Source: Oscillospiraceae bacterium
GTDB lineage: Bacteria; Bacillota; Clostridia; Oscillospirales; Acutalibacteraceae
Length of the DNA: 32,538 nucleotides
Direction of reading: 5' to 3'
Assembly (NCBI GenBank): GCA_029007475.1
Contig: JAQXHW010000108.1
Span: 1 to 32,538 of the forward strand
Every line of letters begins with the position of its first letter. The stretch's first letter is position 1. A program made the position numbers and the translations under genes. Positions 19,237-28,096 of the stretch are shown piece after piece. The notes beneath the pieces are model-generated. The model was given only the letters and a program-made list of their open reading frames with translations, ran no database searches and had not been told where the DNA came from.

Positions 19237-20076
19237 ATGGATTACATATTTGAAAATAATACGGTGAGAGTGCCTGATATTAAAGGCTTTGCGCTTCGTG
19301 ATACTTTAATGTGCGGACAGAGCTTTCGCTGGGTAGAAAACTCTGACGGCTCCTTTACGGGTACGGCTTTCAAAAAGACCGTTACGGTTAAAATTGAAAA
19401 TGACGATTTCAAAATAATAGGCACAACTCAAGAGGATTTTGAGGATATCTGGCGGGGATATTTTGACCTTGATACTGACTATGAAAAGATTAGAGAGGAC
19501 CTTTCAAAGCTCCATCCTGTTTTAGCCGAAGCGGCGAAGTTTGCCCCGGGTATTAGGATTTTAAGGCAAGAGCCCTTTGAGGCGCTTATCTCCTTCATAA
19601 TCTCCCAGAATAACAACATCAAGAGAATTGAGGGTATCGTAAAGCGGCTCTGCGAAAACTTCGGTGAGAAAAATGAAGCGGGAGAGTATGCTTTCCCAAC
19701 CGCTGAGACTCTCGCCGTACTCTCCCCCGAGGAGCTTTCGCCTATTCGTGCAGGCTTTCGCCACCGCTATATCATTGACGCCGCCAAAAAGGTTTTTTCG
19801 GGCGAAGTGAACCTGGAAAGCTGCAGAGAAAAATCCTTCGAGGAAGCAAAAAAGGAGCTTATGACGATTGTCGGCGTCGGGGAAAAGGTTGCGGACTGCG
19901 TTCTCCTTTACGGACTGCATAAGGTAAATGCGTTTCCCATGGACGTCTGGATGAAGCGCGCCATGAAAAAGCTATTTCCCGATGTAAATCCCGAAAGCTT
20001 CGGTGAATACGCAGGAGTGGCTCAGCAGTATATCTTTCACTATTCAAGACTTCACAGTGAACTTTTCGACGAATAA
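19237..20076 (+). CDS. ogg: 8-oxoguanine DNA glycosylase, OGG1 type (HhH-GPD)
   Basis: LMCGQSFRW, FIISQNNNIKRIEGIVKRLCENFG, HhH GVGEKVADCVLL with catalytic Lys, FPMDVWMKRAM with catalytic Asp. Confidence 0.93.
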   Translation: MDYIFENNTVRVPDIKGFALRDTLMCGQSFRWVENSDGSFTGTAFKKTVTVKIENDDFKIIGTTQEDFEDIWRGYFDLDTDYEKIREDLSKLHPVLAEAAKFAPGIRILRQEPFEALISFIISQNNNIKRIEGIVKRLCENFGEKNEAGEYAFPTAETLAVLSPEELSPIRAGFRHRYIIDAAKKVFSGEVNLESCREKSFEEAKKELMTIVGVGEKVADCVLLYGLHKVNAFPMDVWMKRAMKKLFPDVNPESFGEYAGVAQQYIFHYSRLHSELFDE

Positions 20077-20079
20077 ATC

Positions 20080-20108
20080 TTGTAAATTGCTCCCGATAGT
20101 AGTATGAT
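20080..20108 (+). promoter_or_regulatory. Predicted promoter of the murT-like/gatD-like pair
   Basis: TTGTAA - 17 bp - TATGAT. Confidence 0.5.
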
Positions 20109-20138
20109 AAATAGAGTTTTTATATGAAGGTGTAGAAA

Positions 20139-21470
20139 ATGAAAATTAAACTTTTCTTTGCCATTGTTTTTTGCAAGGCAGTAAGATTTGCGGCAAAGCT
20201 GTTGGGAAAAGGCTCAAGCCTTCCCGGTCAGCTTACCCTTAAGTTTTTCCCCGATGTGTTAAAATACATAAAGCTGCCCGAAAAGGTTATCGCCGTAACA
20301 GGCAGCTCGGGAAAAACCTCTACTGTTGAGCTTATCGCTCAGGTGCTTAAAAGCGCGGGGGTAAGACTTGCCTATAACAAGGAGGGCTCTAATCAGATTG
20401 AGGGCATTACCACTCTGCTTCTCTGTGCTTCAAGCCTTTCGGGTAAAGTAAAGGCTGATGTTGTGCTTTTAGAGAGTGACGAGAGATATGCCCGCCATAC
20501 CTTCAAATACTTTAAGCCTACTCAGCTTATTATCACAAATTTATACCGCGACCAGCTTACCCGCAACGGCCATCCCGAGTGGGTTTACGATGTGATTTCC
20601 CAGTGTATCGACGACTCCATGGAGCTTATCCTTAATGCCGACGACCCCTTAGTTTCCAAATTCGGCAAGGATAGGAAAAACGTTCGCTATTTCGGGGCGG
20701 ACAGGCTTCCTTTTGATACCGAGAAAAACACCTCTGTTTACGACGACGGAAAGTACTGCCCCTGCTGTAAGGCTCCTATGACTTACTCGTACTATCACTT
20801 TAACCATTTAGGCTCCTATGAGTGCAAAAACTGCGGTCATAAGAAGCAGGCAACGGACTGGACCATTACCGACGCAAGTCTTGAGGAAGGCTTTGTTGTT
20901 ATTAACGGAAAGTATAAGGTTGAGCTTGCGTTCTCAAGTATATATCATTGTTATAATACTCTTGTTGCCTTTGCGGCGGCGGATATTGCAGGAGTTGCGC
21001 CTGAACAGGCGGTTAAGGCTCTCAGCGATTACGATTTGAAAAGCGGAAGAATAGTTAATTTCGTTTTGGGAAATCATGAGGGAACTCTCCTTGTTTCAAA
21101 GCATGAAAACTCCGTTTCCTACGACCAGTCAATCCGCGTGGCAAACTCCGATAAGAGGGACTGTACCGTTGTAGTTATGGTTGACGCCATAAGCCGAAAG
21201 TACAAAACCTATGAAACCTCATGGCTGTGGGATATTGATTTTGAGCTTCTTAAAAGCGACAACATAAAAGAAATTCTCCTTGTGGGTCAATATCACGAGG
21301 ATCTTTTAAGGCGCTTCTCCTTTACCGATATTAACGAGGAAATTATTAAGTCCTACGAAAAGGTATCCGACGCAGTCGAATACTTAAAGAAAAACGGAAG
21401 CAGCTTTGTCTATGTAATCACCTGCTTCTCGGACAAGCAGAAATTCTTGGAATTGACGGAGGTTAAGTAA
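20139..21470 (+). CDS. MurT-like Mur ligase (lipid II isoglutaminyl synthase MurT homologue, atypical)
   Basis: VTGSSGKTSTVELI P-loop, ITNLYRDQLTRNGH, LNADDPLVSKF, Cys4 ribbon CPCCKAP...CKNCG, C-terminal domain with SWLWDIDFELL; adjacent to gatD-like gene. Confidence 0.88.
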   Translation: MKIKLFFAIVFCKAVRFAAKLLGKGSSLPGQLTLKFFPDVLKYIKLPEKVIAVTGSSGKTSTVELIAQVLKSAGVRLAYNKEGSNQIEGITTLLLCASSLSGKVKADVVLLESDERYARHTFKYFKPTQLIITNLYRDQLTRNGHPEWVYDVISQCIDDSMELILNADDPLVSKFGKDRKNVRYFGADRLPFDTEKNTSVYDDGKYCPCCKAPMTYSYYHFNHLGSYECKNCGHKKQATDWTITDASLEEGFVVINGKYKVELAFSSIYHCYNTLVAFAAADIAGVAPEQAVKALSDYDLKSGRIVNFVLGNHEGTLLVSKHENSVSYDQSIRVANSDKRDCTVVVMVDAISRKYKTYETSWLWDIDFELLKSDNIKEILLVGQYHEDLLRRFSFTDINEEIIKSYEKVSDAVEYLKKNGSSFVYVITCFSDKQKFLELTEVK

Positions 21471-22105
21471 TGAGGATTTTATACTTATACTATGACATTA
21501 TGAACCTCTACGGAGAAAGCGGAAATATTCGCATGATTGAGAGAATGTTCCGTGAGGCCGGCAAGGATGTTTCTGTTGAGGTAAAGACCGTAACCGATAG
21601 GAAAATCGACTTTTTGAAATACGATTTTATTTACTGCGGCGCAGGTAGTGAGAATTCCCGAGACGTGGTAATCAGACATCTCAGCTTCTTTAAGGATAGC
21701 CTAAAGGCGGCGTATGAAAAGGGTACGGTTATGCTCTTTACAGGAAACTCCTACGAGATGCTGGGTAAGGAAATAGCAGTAGGGGATAGAAAAATTGAGG
21801 GTATCGGACTCTTTGATTTTACCGTAAAAGAGCAGAGGGTAGACAGATACTCCGGAGACGTTACCTTTAGGTGCAATCTTTTTGAGGGCGAGCTTATTGG
21901 CTATATAAATAAGTGCTCGGAAGCAGAGGGCGTGAAAAATCCCCTGTTCGAGATTGAGCAGGTGGTAGGAACGGTTAAGACCGGAAGTGAGGGCATACAT
22001 GAGAAAAACTTCTTCGGAACTCAGATTATCGGACCGATTTTGGTAAAAAATCCGAGCTTTGCAAACTATATTGTAAATCTCACTCTAAAAACCTTAGAGG
22101 AATAA
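21470..22105 (+). CDS. GatD-like class I GATase-fold protein, predicted catalytically inactive
   Basis: LYYDIMNLYGESGNIRMI, IYCGAGSENSRD, IEGIGLFDF, EGIHEKNFFGTQIIGPILVKNP align with GatD; the CGGYQ and YLHGP catalytic motifs are replaced. Confidence 0.85.
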   Translation: MRILYLYYDIMNLYGESGNIRMIERMFREAGKDVSVEVKTVTDRKIDFLKYDFIYCGAGSENSRDVVIRHLSFFKDSLKAAYEKGTVMLFTGNSYEMLGKEIAVGDRKIEGIGLFDFTVKEQRVDRYSGDVTFRCNLFEGELIGYINKCSEAEGVKNPLFEIEQVVGTVKTGSEGIHEKNFFGTQIIGPILVKNPSFANYIVNLTLKTLEE

Positions 22106-22110
22106 TTAAA

Positions 22111-22145
22111 GGGCTGTGACGAATTTCGTCACAGCCCTGATTTTA
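22111..22145. terminator. Bidirectional terminator between gatD-like and fba
   Basis: Perfect 26-nt palindrome GGGCTGTGACGAATTCGTCACAGCCC followed by TGATTTTAT; convergent genes. Confidence 0.8.
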
Positions 22146-22214
22146 TGAGCTTAGAAACGGAGCTTTTTATACATCATTTAAGAAAAACTCCGCAAATAAC
22201 AGCCAAAGCGAAAA

Positions 22215-23081
22215 TTAAGCCTTGCCTACTGAGCCGAAAAGCTCCATTTTCTCCTTAACGGTTGCCTTGATAGCCTCGAAGCCGGGAGCGAGAAGCTTTC
22301 TGGGGTCGAAGCCCTTGCCCTGAAGGTCCTTGCCTGCTTCAACGTACTCTCTGGTAGCTGCTGCGAAAGCAAGCTGGCACTCTGTATTAACGTTGATTTT
22401 GGAAACGCCGAGGTCGATAGCCTTTCTAATCATATCGGCAGGAATACCTGTGCCGCCGTGGAGAACTAAGGGCATCTCGCCTGTGAGCTGCTGAATAGCG
22501 TCGAGAGTCTCGAAAGAAAGACCTGCCCAGTTTTCGGGATATTTGCCGTGGATGTTACCGATACCTGCTGCAAGCATTGTAACGCCAAGGTCGGCAATCA
22601 TCTTGCACTCTGCGGGGTCTGCACATTCGCCTGCGCCTACAACGCCGTCCTCTTCGCCGCCGATAGAGCCTACCTCAGCCTCAAGAGAGAGACCGAGCTT
22701 CTCGCAGGTTTCAACTAATTCCTTAGTCTTTTCGATGTTTTCCTCGATGGGATAGTGTGAGCCGTCGAACATTACGGAGGAGAAGCCTGCTGCGATACAA
22801 GCCTTTGCGCCTTCGTATGAGCCGTGGTCGAGGTGAAGTGCTACGGGAACGGTGATGTTAAGTTCCTCGAGCATACCGTTAACCATGCCGACTACGGTCT
22901 TGTAGCCGCACATATACTTTCCTGCGCCCTCGGAAACACCGAGGATAACGGGTGACTGAAGCTCCTGAGCGGTTAAAAGAATAGCCTTTGTCCACTCAAG
23001 GTTGTTGATGTTGAACTGACCGACTGCATAGTGGCCTGCTTTTGCTTTTGTGAGCATTTCTTTTGCATTTGTAAGTGCCAT
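22215..23081 (-). CDS. fba: Class II fructose-bisphosphate aldolase
   Basis: VALHLDHGSYEGAKACIAAGFSSVMFDGSHYP, EAEVGSIGGEEDG, GNIHGKYP, LVLHGGTGIP, KINVNTE. Confidence 0.96.
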   Translation of the reverse strand: MALTNAKEMLTKAKAGHYAVGQFNINNLEWTKAILLTAQELQSPVILGVSEGAGKYMCGYKTVVGMVNGMLEELNITVPVALHLDHGSYEGAKACIAAGFSSVMFDGSHYPIEENIEKTKELVETCEKLGLSLEAEVGSIGGEEDGVVGAGECADPAECKMIADLGVTMLAAGIGNIHGKYPENWAGLSFETLDAIQQLTGEMPLVLHGGTGIPADMIRKAIDLGVSKINVNTECQLAFAAATREYVEAGKDLQGKGFDPRKLLAPGFEAIKATVKEKMELFGSVGKA

Positions 23082-23132
23082 AATTGATTTCCTCCAATAT
23101 AGTAATAGTGAAATGAAATTCCATACGAAGTT

Positions 23133-23138
23133 ATTATA
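23133..23138 (-). promoter_or_regulatory. Predicted -10 element for fba
   Basis: TATAAT on the minus strand upstream of fba; -35 weak (TTTATA). Confidence 0.35.
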
Positions 23139-23276
23139 CAATATAAATTTGAAAATATAAAGTCCTAACTTGCAAATTATGGCATTTTTTCGAAAAAAAA
23201 TAAAATATTTCGGGAATAAATTTTTCTTTAGTGCAGAATTTATAGCATTTTTTATTCTGAAATTTTGAAAAAGCTA

Positions 23277-23305
23277 TTGACAAAAGCCGCTTTAGGTGAT
23301 ATTCT
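23277..23305 (+). promoter_or_regulatory. Promoter of T-box leader transcript
   Basis: TTGACA - 17 bp - TATTCT just upstream of the T-box leader. Confidence 0.7.
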
Positions 23306-23321
23306 CATACACAACACATTG

Positions 23322-23584
23322 AAAAGCTGTGACGAAGACGGTCGTGGTGCGGATCTTAAAGAGAGTGCGGAGGGTGAAAACGCACATTGAAGCACCAAGT
23401 TGACTTATCACTTCTGAGCCGGAGCCCGAAAGATTAATCGAGTAGACGCTCCCGTAGCTGCTGCGTTAAAGCGTAAGGTTTGTTTGAACCTGAGGGGTGC
23501 CTTTATTATGGGCACAATTTGAGTGGTACCGCGAGTAAGATTTTACCCGTCTCAAAGTCTAAAGACTTTGGGACGGTTTTTTGT
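23322..23584 (+). ncRNA. T-box riboswitch leader, probable Leu (UUG) specifier
   Basis: Stem I base GTGACGAAG.../...CTTATCAC with distal AGAGAG...GAGGGTGAAAA; T-box core GAGTGGTACCGCGAG at 23521; terminator CCGTCTCAAAGTC-TAAA-GACTTTGGGACGG-TTTTTT. Confidence 0.93.
23547..23582 (+). terminator. T-box regulated intrinsic terminator
   Basis: CCGTCTCAAAGTCTAAAGACTTTGGGACGGTTTTTT. Confidence 0.92.
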
Positions 23585-23642
23585 TTATTAACGCCCATAG
23601 AGGCGCAACAATATTTTTATGTTTCAGAAAGGAGCAAACATC

Positions 23643-25916
23643 ATGAGTACAGAACGTTCACTTACAGAGCTTAAGGAGATCGCCTCCCGAATTAAGGAGA
23701 TGCGTGAGATTATGGGCTGGACCGAGGAAGAGATGGCCGCAAAAACTCAGGTAACTCTCGAAAAGTACGCTCTTTACGAGAGCGCACAGCTTGATATGCC
23801 TTTTACATTTATCCACAAGTGTGCGTTGGCATTTGATATTGAACTTATTGATTTGCTCGAAGGTCACGGAGCAAGACTTACCTCCTACACCGTAACCCGT
23901 AAGGGAAAGGGTCAGGAGACCGCAAAAGAGGAAGGTATCAACATCCAGAACCTTGCTCCTCAGTTTAGAGATAAGATAGCCGAGCCATATTGGGTTCGTT
24001 ACGAGTATTCTCCCGAACAGCAGAACAAGCCCATTCAGCTTCAAAAACACGCAGGCCAGGAGTTTGACCTTGTCCTCAAGGGCAGTCTTAAGGTGCAGAT
24101 CGGCGAACACGTGGAGTATCTGCGCGAGGGCGACAGCATCTACTACAATTCCTCAACCCCCCACGGTATGATTGCAATCGGAGGCGAGGACTGTGTATTC
24201 GTAGCGGTTGTTCTTCCGGGAGAAGACACTCCCACCGAGAAAGTTAGTCAGAGCATCGCCAAGGCCCGTAAATCCGAGTCCTTAATCTGCGAGAAGTTCG
24301 TAAAACCTCGCGAGAACGAGAAAGGCGAGCTTCAAAGTATCGACTTTGAAAATACCGATACCTTTAACTTTGGTTTTGATATTGTTGATAAGATTGCCGA
24401 CGCGTATCCCGACAAGCTGGCAATGCTTCATATTGACAATAAGGACGTTGAAAGACGTTTTACCTTTAAGGATATTAAGCGTGCGTCCAATCAGTGTGCA
24501 AACTACTTTGCTTCCCTGGGAATTAAAAAGGGCGACAAGGTTATGCTTGTGCTGAAAAGACACTTCCCCTTCTGGTTCGCTATGGTAGCGCTTCATAAGC
24601 TGGGAGCGATTGCAATTCCCGCAACAAACCAGCTTAAGGACCACGATTTCGAGTACCGCTTCAATGCCGCTGAGGTTTCCGCAATACTCTGCACAGGTGA
24701 CGGCGATACCGCAGAAATCGCAAGCCGTGCCGCTGAAAAATGTCCCCAGGTTAAAACTAAGATTTTGGTTTCCGAGGACAGAACTCTTGAGGGCTGGCGC
24801 GATTTTTACAGCGAATATACCCGCTTCTCAGGTAAGTTTGAGAGGACTGAGGACAGCTCCTGCGGTGACGAAACCGCCCTCATGTTCTTTACCTCCGGCA
24901 CAACAGGCAATCCCAAAATGGCAGCCCATGCCCATACCTATGCCCTCGGTCACTTTGTAACCGCAAAATACTGGCACTGCTGTGAGCGTGACGGCTTACA
25001 CTTAACAATTTCCGACACAGGCTGGGGCAAATCCCTTTGGGGTAAGCTCTACGGTCAGTGGCTCTGCGAGGGAGCTGTCTTTGTCTATGACTTTGACCGC
25101 TTTGACGCGGCAAAGATTATGCCTATGTTTGCAAAGTACGGAATTACCACCTTCTGCGCACCTCCCACAATGCTCAGAATGCTCATTCGTGAGGACCTTT
25201 CTCACTACGATTTATCATCAATTCACCATCTGACAACAGCCGGTGAAGCGCTCAACCCCGAGGTATTCAATCAGTTCAAAGCCGCAACGGGACTTGAGAT
25301 TATGGAGGGCTTCGGTCAGACCGAAACAACCCTTGCTATCGGTAACCTCTACGGCACGGTTCCCAAAATCGGCTCAATGGGCAAGGCTTCTCCCCAGTTT
25401 GACATTGACATTGTTGACCCCGACGGAAATTCCGTTGCAAATGCTGAGGTTGGCGAAATTGTTATCCGTACCGACAGAGGAAAGCCCTGCGGACTGTTTA
25501 ATGAATATTACCGCGATGATGAGAAAACCCGTGACGCATGGCACGATGGAATGTACCACACCGGCGACACCGCATGGCGTGATGAGGACGGCTATTTCTG
25601 GTATGTTTCACGTATTGACGACGTTATTAAGTCGTCGGGCTACCGTATCGGACCCTTCGAGATTGAAAGCGTTATCATGGAGCTTCCCTACGTTTTGGAG
25701 TGCGGCGTTTCCGCTGTGCCCGATGAGGTTAGAGGTCAGGTAGTTAAAGCAAGCATCGTGCTTACTAAGGGTACAGAGGGTACCGAGGAGCTTAAAAAGG
25801 AAATTCAAAACTACGTAAAGAGCCATACAGCTCCCTACAAATACCCCAGAGTTGTTGTTTTCCGTGATGAACTCCCTAAGACAATCAGCGGAAAAATTCA
25901 GAGGAACAAGCTGTAA
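23643..25916 (+). CDS. XRE-type HTH + cupin + AMP-dependent acyl-CoA synthetase fusion
   Basis: HTH region (RIKEMREIMGWTEEEMAAKTQVTLEKYALYE), cupin (HAGQEFDLVLKGSLKVQIGEHVEYLREGDSIYYNSSTPHGM), ANL motifs MFFTSGTTGNPKM, EGFGQTETT, YHTGDTAWRDEDGYFWYVSRIDDVIKSSGYRIGPFEIE, PKTISGKIQR. Confidence 0.93.
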   Translation: MSTERSLTELKEIASRIKEMREIMGWTEEEMAAKTQVTLEKYALYESAQLDMPFTFIHKCALAFDIELIDLLEGHGARLTSYTVTRKGKGQETAKEEGINIQNLAPQFRDKIAEPYWVRYEYSPEQQNKPIQLQKHAGQEFDLVLKGSLKVQIGEHVEYLREGDSIYYNSSTPHGMIAIGGEDCVFVAVVLPGEDTPTEKVSQSIAKARKSESLICEKFVKPRENEKGELQSIDFENTDTFNFGFDIVDKIADAYPDKLAMLHIDNKDVERRFTFKDIKRASNQCANYFASLGIKKGDKVMLVLKRHFPFWFAMVALHKLGAIAIPATNQLKDHDFEYRFNAAEVSAILCTGDGDTAEIASRAAEKCPQVKTKILVSEDRTLEGWRDFYSEYTRFSGKFERTEDSSCGDETALMFFTSGTTGNPKMAAHAHTYALGHFVTAKYWHCCERDGLHLTISDTGWGKSLWGKLYGQWLCEGAVFVYDFDRFDAAKIMPMFAKYGITTFCAPPTMLRMLIREDLSHYDLSSIHHLTTAGEALNPEVFNQFKAATGLEIMEGFGQTETTLAIGNLYGTVPKIGSMGKASPQFDIDIVDPDGNSVANAEVGEIVIRTDRGKPCGLFNEYYRDDEKTRDAWHDGMYHTGDTAWRDEDGYFWYVSRIDDVIKSSGYRIGPFEIESVIMELPYVLECGVSAVPDEVRGQVVKASIVLTKGTEGTEELKKEIQNYVKSHTAPYKYPRVVVFRDELPKTISGKIQRNKL

Positions 25917-26009
25917 TAGAGCAGAGAAGCGAGCTTTTGAAAATGTATAATGCTTTCTCATACAGCGGTTTTTCCTTTGAATGATAAGTACAGATATACC
26001 CATAAAAAT

Positions 26010-26042
26010 ATGCCTCTTGCTTTTTGGCAAGGGGCATTTCTC
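26010..26042 (+). terminator. Probable terminator between acyl-CoA synthetase and metG
   Basis: ATGCCTCTTGC-TTTTTG-GCAAGGGGCAT followed by an interrupted T-rich tract. Confidence 0.55.
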
Positions 26043-26055
26043 TTGCTTATTTATA

Positions 26056-26083
26056 TTGATTTTTCCTGCGGTTGTGATATAAT
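26056..26083 (+). promoter_or_regulatory. metG promoter
   Basis: TTGATT - 16 bp - TATAAT with extended -10 TGA. Confidence 0.65.
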
Positions 26084-26126
26084 CTAAATATCTGTATGTG
26101 TTTACAAAACCCAAGGAGTGAAATAT

Positions 26127-28091
26127 ATGAACAAGAAACCCTATTACATCACCACCGCCATTGCTTACACCTCCCGTAAGCCTCATATCGGCAACAGCTA
26201 CGAGATTGTTCTCACCGACGCTATTGCGAGATATAAGCGCATGCGCGGCTATGATGTTTTCTTTCAGACAGGAACCGATGAGCACGGTCAGAAAATAGAG
26301 AAATACGCCGAGAGCGAGGGCGTTACCCCTAAGGAGTACGTTGATAAGGTCTGCGGTGAAATCAAGGATATCTGCGACGCTCTTCACATCTCCTACGATA
26401 AATTTATCCGTACAACAGATGCCGACCACGAGGCAGTTGTGCAGAAGATTTTTAAGAAGCTCTACGACCAGGGCGATATCTACAAGAGCACCTATGAGGG
26501 AATGTACTGTACTCCCTGCGAGAGCTTTTTGACCGAGAGCCAGCTTGTTGACGGCAAGTGTCCCGACTGCGGTACTCCCGTACAGAAAACTCAGGAGGAA
26601 GCCTATTTCCTCAGACTTTCAAAATATCAGAAACAGCTTGAGAATTATATCGAGCAAAATCCCGACTTTATCTACCCCGAAAGCCGCAAAAAGGAAATGC
26701 TCAACAACTTCATTAAACCCGGACTTCAGGATTTATGCGTTTCCCGTTCGAGCTTTAAGTGGGGCGTGCCTGTAAGCTTTGACGATAAGCATGTTATCTA
26801 TGTTTGGATTGACGCGCTTTCAAACTATATCACCGGTTTAGGCTACGACCCCGACGGCAACCACGGCGAGCTTTACAAGAAGTATTGGCCTGCGGACGCT
26901 CATATTATCGGCAAGGACATTGTACGCTTCCATACTATCTATTGGCCTATTATCCTCATGGCTCTGGGCGAGCCTTTGCCCAAGCAGGTTTACGGCCACC
27001 CCTGGCTTCTTTTCGGCGAGGATAAGATGAGCAAGAGCAAGGGCAACGTAATCTATGCCGACGACCTGATTAAGCTCTTCGGTGTTGACGCGGTCAGATA
27101 CTATCTGCTCTCAGAGATGCCCTTTGCCAACGACGGCTCAATTACCTTTGAAGCTATGATTGAGCGGTTTAACTCCGACCTTGCAAATACCTTAGGCAAT
27201 CTCGTTAACCGTACAATCGCCATGAATAATAAGTATTTCGGCGGCATTGTGCAGAGTCCTACGGCTAAGACCGATTTAGATAAGGAACTGGAAGCCTTCT
27301 GCTTTGAGACTATGGCTAAGGTTGAGAAGAATATTGACACCTTCCACATGAGCGACTGCTTAGAAGCCGTAATTAACCTTGCAAAGCGCTGCAATAAGTA
27401 TATCGACGAAACTACTCCCTGGGCACTTGCAAAAAACGAGGAGGATAAGGAGAGATTAGGTACAGTTCTTTATAACCTCTTAGAGTCTATCCGATTTATT
27501 GCGGTGCTTCTCACTCCCTTTATGCCCGATACCGCCAAGGCAATTTTCGCTCAGATGAACTGTGATATAGATACCTACGAGAGCCTTGACAGCTTCGGAA
27601 AGCTCAAAGCCGGCACAAAGCTCTCAGAGGCAACTCCTCTCTTTGTAAGAGTTGATGCCGAGAAGATGTTTGCAGAAATCGAAGCCGCACGCATGGAAGC
27701 TCAGAAAACCTCAAAGTCAATGGAGGAGGTAAACGAGGAAACCGAGAAAAAGCCTCTCTATGAGGGAATCGCTCAAATTGGCATAGAGGACTTCGGCAAG
27801 GTGGATTTGAGAGTTGCTCAAATCGTTGAATGCGAGCCTGTTAAAAAGGCCAAAAAGCTCTTAAAGCTCACCCTCAATGACGGCGAAAAGGAGCGCACCG
27901 TTGCAAGCGGTATTGCCCAGTATTATAAGCCTGAGGAGCTAAAAGGTCACAAGGTTATTCTGGTTCAGAACCTGAAGCCTGCAACCCTATGCGGAGTTGA
28001 AAGCAACGGCATGATTCTTGCCGCCGACACAAACGGTACCGTTAAGGTTATCTTTGTAGACGGTATGGATAACGGCGCAAAGGTACGCTGA
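26127..28091 (+). CDS. metG: Methionyl-tRNA synthetase with C-terminal tRNA-binding (EMAP/Trbp111-like) domain
   Basis: PHIGNSYEIVLTDAIARYKRMRGYDVFFQTGTDEHGQKI, Cys4 zinc knuckle, KMSKSKGN, C-terminal VDLRVAQIVECEPVKKAKKLLKLTLNDG. Confidence 0.97.
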   Translation: MNKKPYYITTAIAYTSRKPHIGNSYEIVLTDAIARYKRMRGYDVFFQTGTDEHGQKIEKYAESEGVTPKEYVDKVCGEIKDICDALHISYDKFIRTTDADHEAVVQKIFKKLYDQGDIYKSTYEGMYCTPCESFLTESQLVDGKCPDCGTPVQKTQEEAYFLRLSKYQKQLENYIEQNPDFIYPESRKKEMLNNFIKPGLQDLCVSRSSFKWGVPVSFDDKHVIYVWIDALSNYITGLGYDPDGNHGELYKKYWPADAHIIGKDIVRFHTIYWPIILMALGEPLPKQVYGHPWLLFGEDKMSKSKGNVIYADDLIKLFGVDAVRYYLLSEMPFANDGSITFEAMIERFNSDLANTLGNLVNRTIAMNNKYFGGIVQSPTAKTDLDKELEAFCFETMAKVEKNIDTFHMSDCLEAVINLAKRCNKYIDETTPWALAKNEEDKERLGTVLYNLLESIRFIAVLLTPFMPDTAKAIFAQMNCDIDTYESLDSFGKLKAGTKLSEATPLFVRVDAEKMFAEIEAARMEAQKTSKSMEEVNEETEKKPLYEGIAQIGIEDFGKVDLRVAQIVECEPVKKAKKLLKLTLNDGEKERTVASGIAQYYKPEELKGHKVILVQNLKPATLCGVESNGMILAADTNGTVKVIFVDGMDNGAKVR

Positions 28092-28096
28092 GGGAT

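Noticed and set aside
23322-23584. T-box as the regulator of metG
   Set aside because: metG lies 2.5 kb downstream behind a probable terminator and has its own TTGATT/TATAAT promoter; no ATG specifier fits the stem I position.
25243-25743. 166-aa plus-strand ORF
   Set aside because: Out-of-frame reading of the ANL ligase; Arg/Ser/Pro-rich frame-shift composition.
25608-26429. 273-aa minus-strand ORF
   Set aside because: Antisense to the acyl-CoA synthetase 3' end, intergenic terminator/promoter and metG 5' end, all better supported; no recognisable domain.
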